Part shown: one piece after another, positions 50,521-59,921 of the stretch
Layout of the letters: every line of letters begins with the position of its first letter
Numbering within the stretch: the first letter of the stretch is position 1
From: Streptococcus timonensis
GTDB lineage: Bacteria > Bacillota > Bacilli > Lactobacillales > Streptococcaceae
Direction of reading: 5' to 3'
DNA: 64,000 bases
Assembly (NCBI RefSeq): GCF_900095845.1
Contig: NZ_FMIX01000004.1
Span: 503,501 to 567,500, forward strand
The notes under the pieces: model-generated
The model's database searches: none
Told to the model about the DNA's origin: nothing
Seen by the model: the letters and a program-made list of their open reading frames with translations, nothing else
Program-made: the position numbers and the translations under genes

Positions 50521-51147
50521 ATGATTGTTAAGTTTGACAGAGGCTTGCTTAAAGTTCAAATTGCATTGGGCCTGTTTTTTTCTCTCGTTCCATTGTGGTT
50601 GATTATTTCTTCCCTTTTAAATGATTCTTTGTATGATGATTATTTTGGTAAACTCTTTGTCTTTTTCCTTCTTCTGCTTCCGCTATATTTCGGTATTTAT
50701 GCGGTAGATGGTATGATGAATTTTAGTAAAACAAAGAAATTAATAGAAGTAGATGAGCAGACCTTCACCTATTATGGAAAACTTTTTGGCCGAAAAACGT
50801 TTGAAATCCCCTTATCTGATATCGACCTTGTCATGAAAGATTGGTCAAGTCCCATAGCCGATATTAAGCGCTCTTCCTCTCTTCTTTATTATTTGAAGCG
50901 GATTGAATACTTTTTATACCCCCAATTTGAATTGGGTGATAATAAAAGATACCGGGTTCTGATGATACTATTCAAAGATAGTGAGACGGCGATCAAATTC
51001 GATAAAAAACTTGGTTTTCAGTTGCCAAAGAAGAGAAAATATGTTGCAAAGAACCAAATCATACGAATTCCCGTTGATAGAGGAGAGGTTTTCTCAGATC
51101 AAGAAATGAATGACTATATAAACGAAAGGAACGGTCATGATAGATAG
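50521..51147 (+). CDS. Conserved streptococcal membrane protein upstream of uvrB
   Basis: A 208-residue protein with two N-terminal membrane helices ([40 protein letters not shown]) and a cytoplasmic part with strands around [20 protein letters not shown], as in PH-like domains. Role unknown. It overlaps the start of uvrB by 11 bases and so is co-expressed with it. Confidence 0.75.
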   Translation: MIVKFDRGLLKVQIALGLFFSLVPLWLIISSLLNDSLYDDYFGKLFVFFLLLLPLYFGIYAVDGMMNFSKTKKLIEVDEQTFTYYGKLFGRKTFEIPLSDIDLVMKDWSSPIADIKRSSSLLYYLKRIEYFLYPQFELGDNKRYRVLMILFKDSETAIKFDKKLGFQLPKKRKYVAKNQIIRIPVDRGEVFSDQEMNDYINERNGHDR

Positions 51148-53125
51148 AAAAGTAAATAACAAATTTAAACTTGTCTCCAAATACCAACCGTCTGGGGATC
51201 AACCGCAGGCCATCGAGCAGTTGGTGGATAACATCGAGGGTGGTGAGAAGGCGCAAATCCTGATGGGAGCGACTGGTACGGGGAAGACCTATACCATGAG
51301 CCAGGTCATTGCCCAGGTCAATAAACCGACCCTGGTCATCGCCCACAATAAGACACTAGCAGGCCAGCTCTATGGGGAGTTCAAGGAATTTTTCCCTGAA
51401 AATGCTGTTGAGTATTTTGTATCTTACTATGATTATTACCAGCCAGAAGCCTATGTGCCTTCAAGCGATACTTATATAGAAAAAGACAGTTCAGTCAATG
51501 ATGAAATTGATAAACTTCGCCACTCAGCAACTTCAGCTCTCTTGGAGCGTAATGACGTTATCATTGTGGCATCAGTTTCTTGTATCTATGGTTTGGGTTC
51601 GCCGAAGGAATATGCTGATAGTGTGGTAAGTTTGCGTCCGGGTCTTGAGATTTCTCGAGATAAATTGCTCAATGATTTGGTGGATATCCAGTTTGAGCGC
51701 AATGACATCGATTTTCAGCGTGGAAGATTCCGTGTACGTGGGGATGTGGTGGAGATTTTCCCAGCCTCTCGTGATGAGCATGCCTTTCGTGTTGAGTTCT
51801 TCGGAGATGAGATTGATCGTATTCGTGAAGTCGAAGCTCTAACTGGTCAAGTTCTGGGCGAAGTGGATCATTTGGCGATTTTCCCAGCTACCCACTTCGT
51901 GACCAATGATGACCATATGGAAGTAGCCATTGCTAAGATTGAGGCTGAGTTGGAGGAGCAGTTAGCTATCTTTGAGAAGGAAGGTAAGCTCCTTGAAGCG
52001 CAACGTTTGAAACAACGGACAGAGTACGATATCGAGATGCTCCGTGAGATGGGCTATACAAACGGCGTTGAAAACTACTCCCGTCACATGGATGGACGGA
52101 GTGAAGGAGAGCCTCCTTATACTCTTCTGGACTTCTTCCCAGATGATTTTTTGATTATGATTGATGAGAGCCACATGACCATGGGACAGATAAAGGGCAT
52201 GTATAATGGAGACCGTTCACGTAAGGAAATGTTGGTGAATTATGGTTTCCGTTTGCCATCTGCCTTGGATAATCGTCCTCTCCGTCGTGAAGAGTTTGAA
52301 AGTCATGTTCACCAGATCGTCTATGTTTCAGCGACACCTGGTGATTATGAACACGAGCAGACTGATACCGTTATTGAGCAAATCATTCGTCCAACTGGTC
52401 TTTTGGATCCAGAAGTAGAAGTGCGCCCAACTATGGGACAAATTGATGATCTTTTGGGTGAAATCAATGCCCGTGTTGAAAAGAACGAACGTACCTTTAT
52501 TACAACCTTGACCAAGAAAATGGCTGAAGACTTGACTGATTACTTCAAAGAAATGGGTATCAAGGTTAAATACATGCACTCGGATATCAAAACCTTGGAG
52601 CGAACGGAGATTATCCGTGACCTGCGTTTGGGTGTATTTGATGTCTTGGTCGGAATCAATCTGCTCCGTGAAGGGATTGACGTTCCAGAGGTAAGTTTGG
52701 TTGCTATTCTCGATGCCGACAAGGAAGGTTTCCTTCGTAATGAGCGTGGACTTATTCAGACCATCGGTCGTGCAGCTCGTAATAGTAAGGGGCATGTCAT
52801 CATGTATGCTGATACTATGACTCAATCTATGCAAAAAGCCATCGATGAAACAGCTCGTCGTCGGAAAATCCAGATGGCCTATAATGAAGAACACGGTATC
52901 GTGCCACAAACGATTAAGAAAGAAATCCGTGACTTAATCTCTGTAACCAAGGTAGTTGCCAAGGAAGAGGACAAGGAAGTCGATATCAATAGCCTTAACA
53001 AACAAGAACGTAAAGAATTGGTTAAGAAACTGGAAAAACAAATGCAAGAAGCCGTCGAAGTGCTTGACTTTGAACTAGCAGCCCAGATTCGTGATATGAT
53101 GTTGGAAGTCAAGGCGTTGGATTGA
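51137..53125 (+). CDS. uvrB: UvrABC system protein B
   Basis: The damage-recognition helicase-like subunit of nucleotide excision repair; it takes over from UvrA and loads UvrC at the lesion. 662 residues, full length for Gram-positive UvrB. Walker [10 protein letters not shown] near 38-46; the beta-hairpin block [20 protein letters not shown] near 94-113; DESHMTM (Walker B); helicase motif [15 protein letters not shown]-terminal UVR domain [20 protein letters not shown]. Starts ATGATAGATAGA at 51,137 inside the upstream gene; ACGAAAGGAACGG is the ribosome site. Confidence 0.97.
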   Translation: MIDRKVNNKFKLVSKYQPSGDQPQAIEQLVDNIEGGEKAQILMGATGTGKTYTMSQVIAQVNKPTLVIAHNKTLAGQLYGEFKEFFPENAVEYFVSYYDYYQPEAYVPSSDTYIEKDSSVNDEIDKLRHSATSALLERNDVIIVASVSCIYGLGSPKEYADSVVSLRPGLEISRDKLLNDLVDIQFERNDIDFQRGRFRVRGDVVEIFPASRDEHAFRVEFFGDEIDRIREVEALTGQVLGEVDHLAIFPATHFVTNDDHMEVAIAKIEAELEEQLAIFEKEGKLLEAQRLKQRTEYDIEMLREMGYTNGVENYSRHMDGRSEGEPPYTLLDFFPDDFLIMIDESHMTMGQIKGMYNGDRSRKEMLVNYGFRLPSALDNRPLRREEFESHVHQIVYVSATPGDYEHEQTDTVIEQIIRPTGLLDPEVEVRPTMGQIDDLLGEINARVEKNERTFITTLTKKMAEDLTDYFKEMGIKVKYMHSDIKTLERTEIIRDLRLGVFDVLVGINLLREGIDVPEVSLVAILDADKEGFLRNERGLIQTIGRAARNSKGHVIMYADTMTQSMQKAIDETARRRKIQMAYNEEHGIVPQTIKKEIRDLISVTKVVAKEEDKEVDINSLNKQERKELVKKLEKQMQEAVEVLDFELAAQIRDMMLEVKALD

Positions 53126-53134
53126 GGAATAAAT

Positions 53135-53698
53135 ATGATCGATTTAAGAAAACTAATTGAAGAAGATTTGGTGTCTTTGTGGGAAATTGCTTATTCACAA
53201 TCTAATCCAATTTGGAAGCAGTATGATGCTCCCTATTATGACGATTATCAGCATTTTCCTAATTTTCAAGAATTTAAACTACAAAAATCAGAATCTACCC
53301 TAAACAACTCAAATCGCCTTGGTATTTTTGTTGATGATAAATTAGTTGGGACTGTTTCGCGCTACTGGGTATGTAAACAAACAAGATGGATGGAATTGGG
53401 AATTTGTATTTATGATAACAAATTTTGGAACTCTGGAATTGGAAAAGCTGCTATGCTACAGTGGATAGATCGGACATTTCAGGATTACTTGGAGTTGGAG
53501 CATCTTGGTTTGACAACTTGGTCAGGAAATTTTGGTATGATGAAATTGGCTGAGAAATTAAGAATGAAAAAAGAAGCTCATATTCCAAAAGTTCGTTATT
53601 ATCAAGGCAAATATTTTGATAGTATTAAATATGGCATTTTGAGAGAAGAATGGGAGGAAGCAAATGGTCATCACTGTCAAACAGATGGAAACTCCTGA
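53135..53698 (+). CDS. GNAT acetyltransferase (RimJ/RimL type)
   Basis: A 187-residue N-acetyltransferase. Core segments: FVDDKLVGTVSRYWVCKQTR (strands), MELGICIYDNKFWNSGIGKA with the acetyl-CoA loop NSGIGKAA near 110-117, and LGLTTWSGNFGMMKLAEKLR near 140. Substrate unknown; similar proteins modify ribosomal proteins or drugs. It starts 9 bases after uvrB and its end overlaps the next GNAT gene by 35 bases. Confidence 0.85.
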   Translation: MIDLRKLIEEDLVSLWEIAYSQSNPIWKQYDAPYYDDYQHFPNFQEFKLQKSESTLNNSNRLGIFVDDKLVGTVSRYWVCKQTRWMELGICIYDNKFWNSGIGKAAMLQWIDRTFQDYLELEHLGLTTWSGNFGMMKLAEKLRMKKEAHIPKVRYYQGKYFDSIKYGILREEWEEANGHHCQTDGNS

Positions 53699-54161
53699 AG
53701 AGATAGAAGGCAAGTCCCTCGTTCACTGGCAAACGTGGAGAGAGGCTTATGATGACCTTTTACCTGCAGAGTTTCAGGAGACGATGACATTAGAAAGATG
53801 TCGATTCTTTAGTCAAAAATATCCAGAAAATACATTTATCGCGATGGATGGCATGAAGGTAGTTGGTTTTATCAGTTATGGAAACTTTCGTGATAAGGCC
53901 ATTCAAGCTGGTGAAATCATAGCCTTATATGTTTTAAAAGATTACTATGGAAAAGGTGTGAGTGAACAGTTAATGCATGCTGCATTTGTTGCTCTCGATC
54001 ATTTTTCTGAGATTTATTTATGGGTATTGAAAGAGAATAAGCGAGCCATTGCTTTCTATCAAAAAATGGGTTTTACTGTTGATGGTCAAGAAAAAATACT
54101 TGAACTTGGAAAACCTGTTAAGGAATTGCGGATGGTGTGTTCTTTAAATAAAGATTCCTAA
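53664..54161 (+). CDS. GNAT acetyltransferase
   Basis: A 165-residue protein with the classic GNAT plan: AMDGMKVVGFISYGNFRDKA, AGEIIALYVLKDYYGKGVSE with the CoA loop KDYYGKGVSEQL near 91-102, and WVLKENKRAIAFYQKMGFTV near 126-145. Acetylates an unknown small molecule or protein. The start lies inside the preceding gene, with GGGAGGAAGCAA as ribosome site; alternative starts exist a few codons in. Confidence 0.85.
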   Translation: MVITVKQMETPEEIEGKSLVHWQTWREAYDDLLPAEFQETMTLERCRFFSQKYPENTFIAMDGMKVVGFISYGNFRDKAIQAGEIIALYVLKDYYGKGVSEQLMHAAFVALDHFSEIYLWVLKENKRAIAFYQKMGFTVDGQEKILELGKPVKELRMVCSLNKDS

Positions 54162-54254
54162 AGACATATCTATCAATATTTGAACTATTATCAATTAATC
54201 AAGTGTAAAGAGTGAAAGAGATAGAATGAAACAAAGAAATGAAGGTGAGAACGA

Positions 54255-54881
54255 ATGAAAATTCTAGTCATCAATGGACACCCTGATAAGGAAAGTTACT
54301 GTCAGGCTATTTTTCAAACCATTGTAGAAAACATTGACTCAGGTCGCCATGAACTTGAAGTCATCAACCTTAATGAAGAGGACTTTGATCCTGTTTTACG
54401 TTATGGCTATCGAAAACGTATGGACGAAGATTCTTTTATCCTTCGTTCTCAGGAATTAATTCAGTGGGCAGATCATTTCATTTTTGTTTATCCAATTTGG
54501 TGGAGTAGTATGCCTAGTTTATTGAAGGGTTGGATTGATCGTGTTTTCACGCCAGGAATTGCGTACTCTGCTAATGATCAGGGGAGTTTTATCTGGAATT
54601 ACCTTAGAGGTAAGCAGTTTAAAAAGTTATTAAAAGGGAAAACAGCCAGTATTTACGCAACCTCCATGGCGCCCACTTGGTGGTACAAAATCTTTTCGGG
54701 TCCTATCAACATTCCAGATAGCTATGGCATCTCAGTTTTGAAAAATGCCGTCTTGAATCACTGTGGAATTAAAACCAAGCGGGTTTGCATACTAGGTGAA
54801 GTCGGCCGGGATGTGAATACCGCTAGTATGCGGGAACAGCATCTCAAAAAGGTCGCAGCAGAAGTGAAGAAACTATCATGA
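54255..54881 (+). CDS. Flavodoxin-fold NAD(P)H:quinone oxidoreductase
   Basis: A 208-residue FMN-binding oxidoreductase of the NQO/MdaB/KefF type. ILVINGHPDKESYCQAIFQT at the N-terminus binds FMN phosphate, and HFIFVYPIWWSSMPSLLKGW, IDRVFTPGIAY near 76-108 is the family signature. Likely reduces quinones or other electron acceptors in the cytoplasm with NAD(P)H. GAAGGTGAGAACG precedes the ATG. Its end overlaps the next gene (ATGA), so the two are linked. Confidence 0.85.
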   Translation: MKILVINGHPDKESYCQAIFQTIVENIDSGRHELEVINLNEEDFDPVLRYGYRKRMDEDSFILRSQELIQWADHFIFVYPIWWSSMPSLLKGWIDRVFTPGIAYSANDQGSFIWNYLRGKQFKKLLKGKTASIYATSMAPTWWYKIFSGPINIPDSYGISVLKNAVLNHCGIKTKRVCILGEVGRDVNTASMREQHLKKVAAEVKKLS

Positions 54882-55399
54882 AACAAGATAATAAAAAAGA
54901 GAAAAAATCAAAAAAGTCCCATAAGCCAAATCGAAAAATGAGCTGGCTAGATAAAGTAAAATTGTGGTTGTTACAACATTCAAAAATAGCTTTTCTATTA
55001 GATAGTAGTATATTTTTTTTATCAGCTTTTGGGGTATTCTATTTGTTGTTTGGAACAACTCTTATTCCAAAACCCTATCAAAACTTCAATTATGTCTTTC
55101 CGCTCTTTCTGAATCTTATATTCTTAGCGAACATGCTTTATCACGGTGTTTTTAGATATACTTTTGATGGAATGCTGACAGTACATGATTTTGCAGATCC
55201 ATTCTTGTACCTAAATGGAGTAGGTCTGTTGTTTCACTTGTTTTTTGGAATATCGAGTCGAAACAGAAAGAGTATTCCTTCCTTGCTAACCTTAGATCAT
55301 CGCTATATTTGGTTCCCAATTCTTACTTATATAACCTTCTTCTTAGTGGCTACTTTGATCATTTTAATTTCCAAATATATTAAAAAGAAAAGGAGTTAA
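54878..55399 (+). CDS. Membrane protein, four predicted helices
   Basis: A 173-residue protein with a Lys-rich cytoplasmic start (MKQDNKKEKKSKKSHKPNRK) and four hydrophobic segments: IAFLLDSSIFFLSAFGVFYL, YVFPLFLNLIFLANMLYHGV, PFLYLNGVGLLFHLFFGI and WFPILTYITFFLVATLIILI. Function unknown. It overlaps the oxidoreductase by 4 bases and is 2 bases ahead of another membrane protein. Confidence 0.7.
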   Translation: MKQDNKKEKKSKKSHKPNRKMSWLDKVKLWLLQHSKIAFLLDSSIFFLSAFGVFYLLFGTTLIPKPYQNFNYVFPLFLNLIFLANMLYHGVFRYTFDGMLTVHDFADPFLYLNGVGLLFHLFFGISSRNRKSIPSLLTLDHRYIWFPILTYITFFLVATLIILISKYIKKKRS

Positions 55400-55401
55400 T
55401 C

Positions 55402-55836
55402 ATGCTAAAACATCTAACTATATTTAGGATTCTTTACCTTATGTTTCTTGTATTTGTCCTGATTCATTTTATCTTAGGCTTGTTCGGTTTTGCTTTTACA
55501 CCTATTGTGTGGAACATCTGGTTATTTTGTCTTTGCCTTACTTTATTTATTCATCCATGGACTATCTTCTATAAAACTAGAATCTTTCAATGGCATCATT
55601 TAATTTTTCAGACTCTCAGTGGCTTTTTCGCTCTTTTAATCTGGTTAGTGATATTCTTTTTCCTATCTTTTATTCCAGACTCAGCTATGCCTATCAGTAT
55701 AGACTATCAAGTCAATAGTAAGGACAAAGAGATAAGGATTAATAGAGGATTTTTTCTTGATGATATTCGAGAGTATCACGACTGGATTAATCCTTTGATT
55801 ATGAAGTCTGAAGTTAAGTACATGATAGAAAATTAA
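55402..55836 (+). CDS. Membrane protein, three predicted helices
   Basis: A 144-residue protein: FRILYLMFLVFVLIHFILGL, TPIVWNIWLFCLCLTLFIHP and LSGFFALLIWLVIFFFLSFI, then an outside tail of about 45 residues (MPISIDYQVNSKDKEIRINR). No family recognised. AAAAGGAGTTAATC before the ATG. Same operon as the two genes before it. Confidence 0.7.
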   Translation: MLKHLTIFRILYLMFLVFVLIHFILGLFGFAFTPIVWNIWLFCLCLTLFIHPWTIFYKTRIFQWHHLIFQTLSGFFALLIWLVIFFFLSFIPDSAMPISIDYQVNSKDKEIRINRGFFLDDIREYHDWINPLIMKSEVKYMIEN

Positions 55837-55846
55837 CCCTTAGAAA

Positions 55847-56323
55847 GTGAATCCTATGTCTCGAGCACAATTAACGATTTTAACAAATATTTGTCTGATT
55901 GAAGATCTTGAAAAGAAGCGCGTGGTTATGCAGTATCGATCACCCGAAAGTAACCACTGGTCTGGTTATACTTTTCCAGGAGGTCATATTGAAGATGGAG
56001 AGGCCTTTGCAGAGTCTGTTATTCGTGAAATCTATGAAGAAACAGGTCTAACTATCAGAAATCCTCAACTAGTTGGTATTAAAAATTGGCCACTGGATAC
56101 AGGTGAGCGTTATATTGTCTTTTGTTATAAGGCTACTGAGTTCTCTGGTACCCTTCGTTCCTCAGATGAAGGAGAAGTTTCCTGGGTACAAAAAGACCAG
56201 ATTCCAAATTTGAATCTGGCCTATGATATGTTACCCTTGATGGAGATGATGGAAGCTCCAGATAAGTCAGGATTTTTCTATCGTCATCGTACAGAAGATG
56301 GATGGGAAAAGAAGATATTCTAA
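55847..56323 (+). CDS. mutX: NUDIX hydrolase, 8-oxo-dGTP diphosphatase type
   Basis: A 158-residue NUDIX enzyme. The box G-x5-E-x7-REUxEExGU is GGHIEDGEAFAESVIREIYE-ETGL near residues 46-69, which binds the metal. In pneumococci a MutX enzyme near uvrB removes 8-oxo-dGTP and lowers mutation rate; likeness in position and size makes this probable, not certain. A start at 55,847 (ATG AAT CCT ATG) or at the second ATG (55,856) is possible; GTGA-like TTAGAAAGTGA is upstream. Its stop overlaps the convergent niaR end. Confidence 0.75.
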   Translation: MNPMSRAQLTILTNICLIEDLEKKRVVMQYRSPESNHWSGYTFPGGHIEDGEAFAESVIREIYEETGLTIRNPQLVGIKNWPLDTGERYIVFCYKATEFSGTLRSSDEGEVSWVQKDQIPNLNLAYDMLPLMEMMEAPDKSGFFYRHRTEDGWEKKIF

Positions 56324-56835
56324 TCCTTTACTAAATAACCTAACTTGTCCAAGGCCTTCTCGATATAGAGGAGGTCTTGTTCGTTTTCAGCTTCGACTAG
56401 GTGATAATGGACGCCATCTGTTAATTCAGAAAGTGCTCTAAAGTCAGACCGTTCGACTTGCTCTAAAAAATGCTGAACGTCACGGCGACAAGAGAGTTTG
56501 AGCAAGGTTTCAATTTCCCCGTAGACAGGATGATCAATCAAGGTGTTCTGAACACGCCCCCCATTATCGACGATAGCTAGAAGTTCTTGACCGATTTCTT
56601 CCATCTCGTGCTTTACTTTAAACAGCTTGTGAACATACGGATTGGTTTTGCTTTCTTTATAAATATAGCCACGATTGGTTGATAAGATAGGAGCACCGTC
56701 TGCACGAAGAACTGCAATGTCCTGAACGATAATCTGGCGAGTGACATGAAAATGTTCTGCTAAGCTTTTTCCGTTTAGAGGTTTTTGAGCTTTTTCTAAG
56801 AGTTGTAGAAGTGCTTCTTTTCGATTTTTTGTCAT
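56320..56835 (-). CDS. niaR: Niacin-responsive repressor, HTH plus 3H domain
   Basis: A 171-residue regulator. N-terminal helix-turn-helix (RKEALLQLLEKAQKPLNGKS, LAEHFHVTRQIIVQDIAVLR) of HTH_11 type near 5-43, then a 3H domain with conserved His residues (YVHKLFKVKHEMEEIG, LIDHPVYGEIE, GVHYHLVEAE). NiaR of Firmicutes represses niacin uptake and NAD synthesis genes when niacin is present. It sits 17 bases after the transporter gene it would control. Confidence 0.85.
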   Translation of the reverse strand: MTKNRKEALLQLLEKAQKPLNGKSLAEHFHVTRQIIVQDIAVLRADGAPILSTNRGYIYKESKTNPYVHKLFKVKHEMEEIGQELLAIVDNGGRVQNTLIDHPVYGEIETLLKLSCRRDVQHFLEQVERSDFRALSELTDGVHYHLVEAENEQDLLYIEKALDKLGYLVKD

Positions 56836-56852
56836 ATTCTTCTTTCTTAAGC

Positions 56853-57380
56853 TTAACGGCGTTTTTTCAATGCTTTATAAACAGCTAATGCTAAGTAATA
56901 GTCTACCATACTATGAATAATTGTACCAATACCGACCAAGACAAATAAGACATAGAACATATTTTCTACATTTGTTCCAGTTCCCGCATAAAAGATAATA
57001 CAAGCAAAAACTTCTGCGATGGCATGAACCAAACCTAGTATAAAGTTAAAAATCAAAGAGGATTTTGGATTATCTAAGGTTTGAGGATGTTTTTGCAGAT
57101 AGAAGGCTCCCAAAGTTCCGAAAAAGATATGGGAGAAAGCTCGAAGTACAATGACAATTGGATAACCAGCCATGAGGAATCCTAGGCTAGAAGCTATAAT
57201 GACAAAGATTGCCATCCAAGGAGAAAGGAACATAGCAATAAAGATTGCAACGTGGCTTCCTAGAGTGTAAGAAGCGGGTGGAATAACAATCTTGAAGGGC
57301 ATTATTAAGGGGATGAGGATTGCGATTGCAGTCAGCAGTGCTGTCAAAGTCATAAATTGTGTTTTCTTATGTGTATTCAT
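56853..57380 (-). CDS. niaX: Niacin transporter substrate-binding membrane protein
   Basis: A 175-residue integral membrane protein with about five helices: FMTLTALLTAIAILIPLIMP, VAIFIAMFLSPWMAIFVIIA, GFLMAGYPIVIVLRAFSHIF, LGLVHAIAEVFACIIFYAGT and FYVLFVLVGIGTIIHSMVDY. Size and pairing with niaR fit NiaX, the S component of an ECF-type niacin importer; the energising EcfAAT parts are shared and elsewhere. Symbol rests on the neighbour. Confidence 0.7.
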   Translation of the reverse strand: MNTHKKTQFMTLTALLTAIAILIPLIMPFKIVIPPASYTLGSHVAIFIAMFLSPWMAIFVIIASSLGFLMAGYPIVIVLRAFSHIFFGTLGAFYLQKHPQTLDNPKSSLIFNFILGLVHAIAEVFACIIFYAGTGTNVENMFYVLFVLVGIGTIIHSMVDYYLALAVYKALKKRR

Positions 57381-57394
57381 AATAACTCCTTTTT

Positions 57395-57470
57395 AAATGT
57401 ATATACAGTTGTATAGTACAATAAATAAACAGACATGTCAAGTATAGAAACTCATGTCACATGTACATTT
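57395..57470 (-). promoter_or_regulatory. Control region of niaX-niaR with possible operators
   Basis: ATGTATATACAGTTGTATAG (57,397) and the palindrome-like pair ACATGTC at 57,433 and CATGTCACATGTACAT at 57,452 lie upstream of niaX. They are candidates for NiaR binding. No consensus search was possible. Confidence 0.35.
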
Positions 57471-57561
57471 CAATCTAAAATAAAAAAGACAAAATTTTTA
57501 AAAAAACAGGAGAAAACTCTTGCTTTATATTCTCAAGTATGTTAAACTAATTGATGGTTTG

Positions 57562-57715
57562 AAAAAACTGCCTAAGACAGTAGGGGAGCAAGACTCATAA
57601 AAATCCTACCGAGGACAAAACGTATCATGTAAAAAGAAGCGTATTGTACTTTCGTGTCTAGGTTTGGGCGCGTTTTTCTTTTGGAAAAATTCCCCAAGCA
57701 AAATAATTACGGAGG
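57562..57715 (+). ncRNA. L10 ribosomal-protein leader
   Basis: The stretch AAGACAGTAGGGGAGCAAGA, CCTACCGAGGAC, then AAGAAGCG...CGCGTTTTTCTTTT before rplJ fits the L10 leader of Firmicutes, which binds the L10-L12 complex and represses the operon by ending transcription. The GGCGCGTTTTTCTTTT part resembles an attenuator stem (GAAGCGTATTG / GGGCGCG). Confidence 0.75.
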
Positions 57716-57726
57716 TGAACACACTA

Positions 57727-58227
57727 ATGAGTGAAGCAATTATTGCTAAGAAAGCGGAACTAGTTGACGTAGTGGCTGAGAAAATGAAAGCTGCTGCATC
57801 TATCGTCGTTGTAGACGCTCGTGGTTTGACAGTTGAGCAAGATACAGTTCTTCGTCGTGAGCTTCGTGGAAGCGAAGTTGAGTATAAAGTTATTAAAAAC
57901 TCAATCTTACGTCGTGCGGCTGAACAAGCTGGACTTGAAGATCTTGCATCTGTTTTTGTTGGACCATCTGCAGTAGCATTTTCTAACGAAGATGTTATCG
58001 CACCAGCGAAAATCTTGAACGACTTTGCTAAAAACGCTGAAGCACTTGAAATCAAGGGTGGTGCAATCGAAGGCGCTGTCGCATCAAAAGAAGAAATCGT
58101 TGCTCTTGCAACTCTTCCAAACCGCGAAGGACTTCTTTCTATGCTCCTTTCTGTACTTCAAGCGCCAGTGCGCAACGTTGCTCTTGCAGTCAAAGCGGTT
58201 GCAGACAACAAAGAAGACGCAGCTTAA
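57727..58227 (+). CDS. rplJ: 50S ribosomal protein L10
   Basis: 166 residues from the ATG at 57,727 ([20 protein letters not shown]), with GGAGGTGAAC as ribosome site; a longer frame from 57,664 would translate the leader. [20 protein letters not shown] and [17 protein letters not shown] are typical. L10 anchors L7/L12 dimers on the ribosomal stalk. Followed by rplL after 75 bases. Confidence 0.95.
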   Translation: MSEAIIAKKAELVDVVAEKMKAAASIVVVDARGLTVEQDTVLRRELRGSEVEYKVIKNSILRRAAEQAGLEDLASVFVGPSAVAFSNEDVIAPAKILNDFAKNAEALEIKGGAIEGAVASKEEIVALATLPNREGLLSMLLSVLQAPVRNVALAVKAVADNKEDAA

Positions 58228-58302
58228 TTATAAGCTACGCAGCGTAGCCTAGCTACAAAAAAATAACAAAATTAAATTTAAACTTATTTGGAGGAAATAA
58301 CA

Positions 58303-58671
58303 ATGGCATTGAACATTGAAAATATTATTGCTGAAATTAAAGAAGCTTCAATCCTTGAATTGAACGACCTTGTAAAAGCTATCGAAGAAGAATTTGGTGT
58401 AACTGCAGCTGCTCCTGTAGCTGTTGCTGCAGCTGGTGCTGCTGACGCTGGTGCTGCTAAAGACTCATTTGACGTTGAATTGACAGCTGCTGGTGACAAG
58501 AAAGTCGGCGTTATCAAAGTTGTACGTGAAATTACTGGTCTTGGACTTAAAGAAGCTAAAGAACTTGTTGATGGTGCACCAGGTGTCATCAAAGAAGGCG
58601 TTCCAACTGCAGAAGCTGAAGAAATCAAAGCTAAATTGGAAGAAGCTGGAGCTTCAGTTACTCTTAAATAA
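58303..58671 (+). CDS. rplL: 50S ribosomal protein L7/L12
   Basis: 122 residues from the ATG at 58,303 ([20 protein letters not shown]), with GGAGGAAATAAC upstream. N-terminal dimer part, an Ala-rich hinge ([20 protein letters not shown]) and a C-terminal factor-binding part ([32 protein letters not shown]). The last 15 bases, GTTACTCTTAAATAA, are the attachment site of a family of conjugative elements, and the element follows. Confidence 0.95.
   Translation: MALNIENIIAEIKEASILELNDLVKAIEEEFGVTAAAPVAVAAAGAADAGAAKDSFDVELTAAGDKKVGVIKVVREITGLGLKEAKELVDGAPGVIKEGVPTAEAEEIKAKLEEAGASVTLK
58657..58671 (+). other. attL of an rplL-specific integrative element
   Basis: GTTACTCTTAAATAA, the complement of TTATTTAAGAGTAAC, the 15-base site reported for ICESa2603-family elements at the 3' end of rplL. 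The matching attR would lie beyond the window. Confidence 0.8.
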
Positions 58672-58768
58672 GAGGCATATACCAATTAGAATTCGGAATA
58701 CTATAGTATCAGCCTTTTAGAATCGTGAACACATTTTAGAAACTGATAAATTAATTTAGTTTCCTGCC

Positions 58769-58810
58769 AAAAACCCTACCAAAAATTAATTTGGCAGGGT
58801 TTTTCTTTTT
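58769..58810 (+). terminator. Rho-independent terminator after rplL
   Basis: AAAAACCCTACCAAA and TTTGGCAGGGTTTTT (one mismatch) with a 6-base loop and T-run. Just inside the element end; may stop ribosomal transcription. Confidence 0.8.
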
Positions 58811-58872
58811 AATAAAATTATTTTGGAGAACAGTTGAATATTGTTCTCCTTTTTTTATTTTATGGAGGGAAA

Positions 58873-59046
58873 ATGACAAAAGAATTACAATCATCACGCT
58901 ATATTGTCATTTCATTTTTAGTACGTGAAATGGGAATTGACATTGTTGAAGCCATCTCTCTTATGGCTGAATTAGAAAAAAGTGGCTTGGTTCGATTGGA
59001 ATCAAGTGGAGATTTAATACTCAAAGAACTTGGAGGAGCGCTATGA
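58873..59046 (+). CDS. Small element protein ahead of repA
   Basis: 57 residues from the ATG at 58,873 (MTKELQSSRYIVISFLVREM), preceded by ATGGAGGGAAA; a longer frame from 58,834 lacks such a site. GIDIVEAISLMAELEKSGLV looks like one helix-turn-helix-like unit. It overlaps repA by 4 bases (ATGA). Function unknown. Confidence 0.65.
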   Translation: MTKELQSSRYIVISFLVREMGIDIVEAISLMAELEKSGLVRLESSGDLILKELGGAL

Positions 59047-59819
59047 AACGAATTACCGCAAATCAATACCAAACTTCAGAAAGGTATTATAAATTACCTA
59101 AAACTCTTTTTGAAGATGAGAAATATATGGATATGAAACTAGAAGTAAAGGTGGCTTATTCTATTTTAAAAGATCGTTTAGAATTATCTCTCAATCGTGG
59201 TTGGATAGATGAGGAAGACGCGGTCTATTTAGTATTTTCTAATTCTAAACTGATGAGGCTGTTAGGTTGTTCGAAGTCCAAATTACTGTCCATCAAAAAG
59301 ACTCTTAAAGAATATGACTTAATTGATGAAGTTCAACAGTCTTCAAGTGAGAAAGGAAGACTAGCTAATAAGATTTATTTAGGGGAATTATCTTCTACCC
59401 CAGTATCTATTTCTGACAGGCCTAGTGTTAAAAAGAGACTAGGGCAGGTTGAAAATGAAACGGCCCCCGTCTCATATTCAGCCCCTAGTGAGACTGAAGT
59501 TAGTGAGACTAAATATAGTGAGACTGATTCTTTATTTAGTGAGGAGGAGGATAGGAATACTCAACCTATCTTGAAAAGAAAAGTAGAGAAGGTCACAAAA
59601 TATGATCGAGATTATATTTGTGGATTGGTGCAAGATCAATTTAGACGAGAGGGTTTTTCTGAAACAGCCAGTGAAATTGCTATGACTGATTTTGAGAGAA
59701 TCTATCGGTATGCTCTAGATAATGTTCGCTTTGTTAGACGAGCGGAAGTGCTTGCTGAATTTGTGTTTAACGGCTTGTATTCTGTTTGGAATAACCGTGT
59801 TAGAAAAGGAGGTGGTTAA
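59043..59819 (+). CDS. RepA_N replication initiator
   Basis: 258 residues. The N-terminal 115 residues (MKRITANQYQTSERYYKLPK, YSILKDRLELSLNRGWIDEE, FSNSKLMRLLGCSKSKLLSI, LANKIYLGEL) are the RepA_N domain of Gram-positive plasmids and conjugative elements; the middle is Ser/Thr/Glu-rich and disordered, and the C-terminal 70 residues (KYDRDYICGLVQDQFRREGF) are conserved in element versions. It may support replication of the excised circle. Confidence 0.85.
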   Translation: MKRITANQYQTSERYYKLPKTLFEDEKYMDMKLEVKVAYSILKDRLELSLNRGWIDEEDAVYLVFSNSKLMRLLGCSKSKLLSIKKTLKEYDLIDEVQQSSSEKGRLANKIYLGELSSTPVSISDRPSVKKRLGQVENETAPVSYSAPSETEVSETKYSETDSLFSEEEDRNTQPILKRKVEKVTKYDRDYICGLVQDQFRREGFSETASEIAMTDFERIYRYALDNVRFVRRAEVLAEFVFNGLYSVWNNRVRKGGG

Positions 59820-59921
59820 ATGTCGCCAATCGAGTGGATATTAGTTATGATCATTTTAATTTCAAGTGGTTTGACTCTTTGGACATTGATTGTAGATCAG
59901 AAAGGGGTGATCAAGAAATGA
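59820..59921 (+). CDS. 33-residue membrane peptide
   Basis: MSPIEWILVMIILISSGLTL, WTLIVDQKGVIKK, one hydrophobic helix. It fills the gap between repA (stop at 59,819) and the methyltransferase start (59,918), overlapping the latter by 4 bases. Its GGAGGTGG ribosome site is strong. Too short to class. Confidence 0.5.
   Translation: MSPIEWILVMIILISSGLTLWTLIVDQKGVIKK

Noticed and set aside
52328..52909. Long minus-strand frame under uvrB
   Set aside because: Antisense of a conserved gene, no promoter or ribosome site.
57664..57726. Longer start for rplJ
   Set aside because: Would translate the L10 leader; the GGAGGTGA site fits the start at 57,727.
57606..58055. Long minus-strand frame under rplJ
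   Set aside because: Ser/Ala-rich antisense of a highly biased ribosomal gene; typical artefact.
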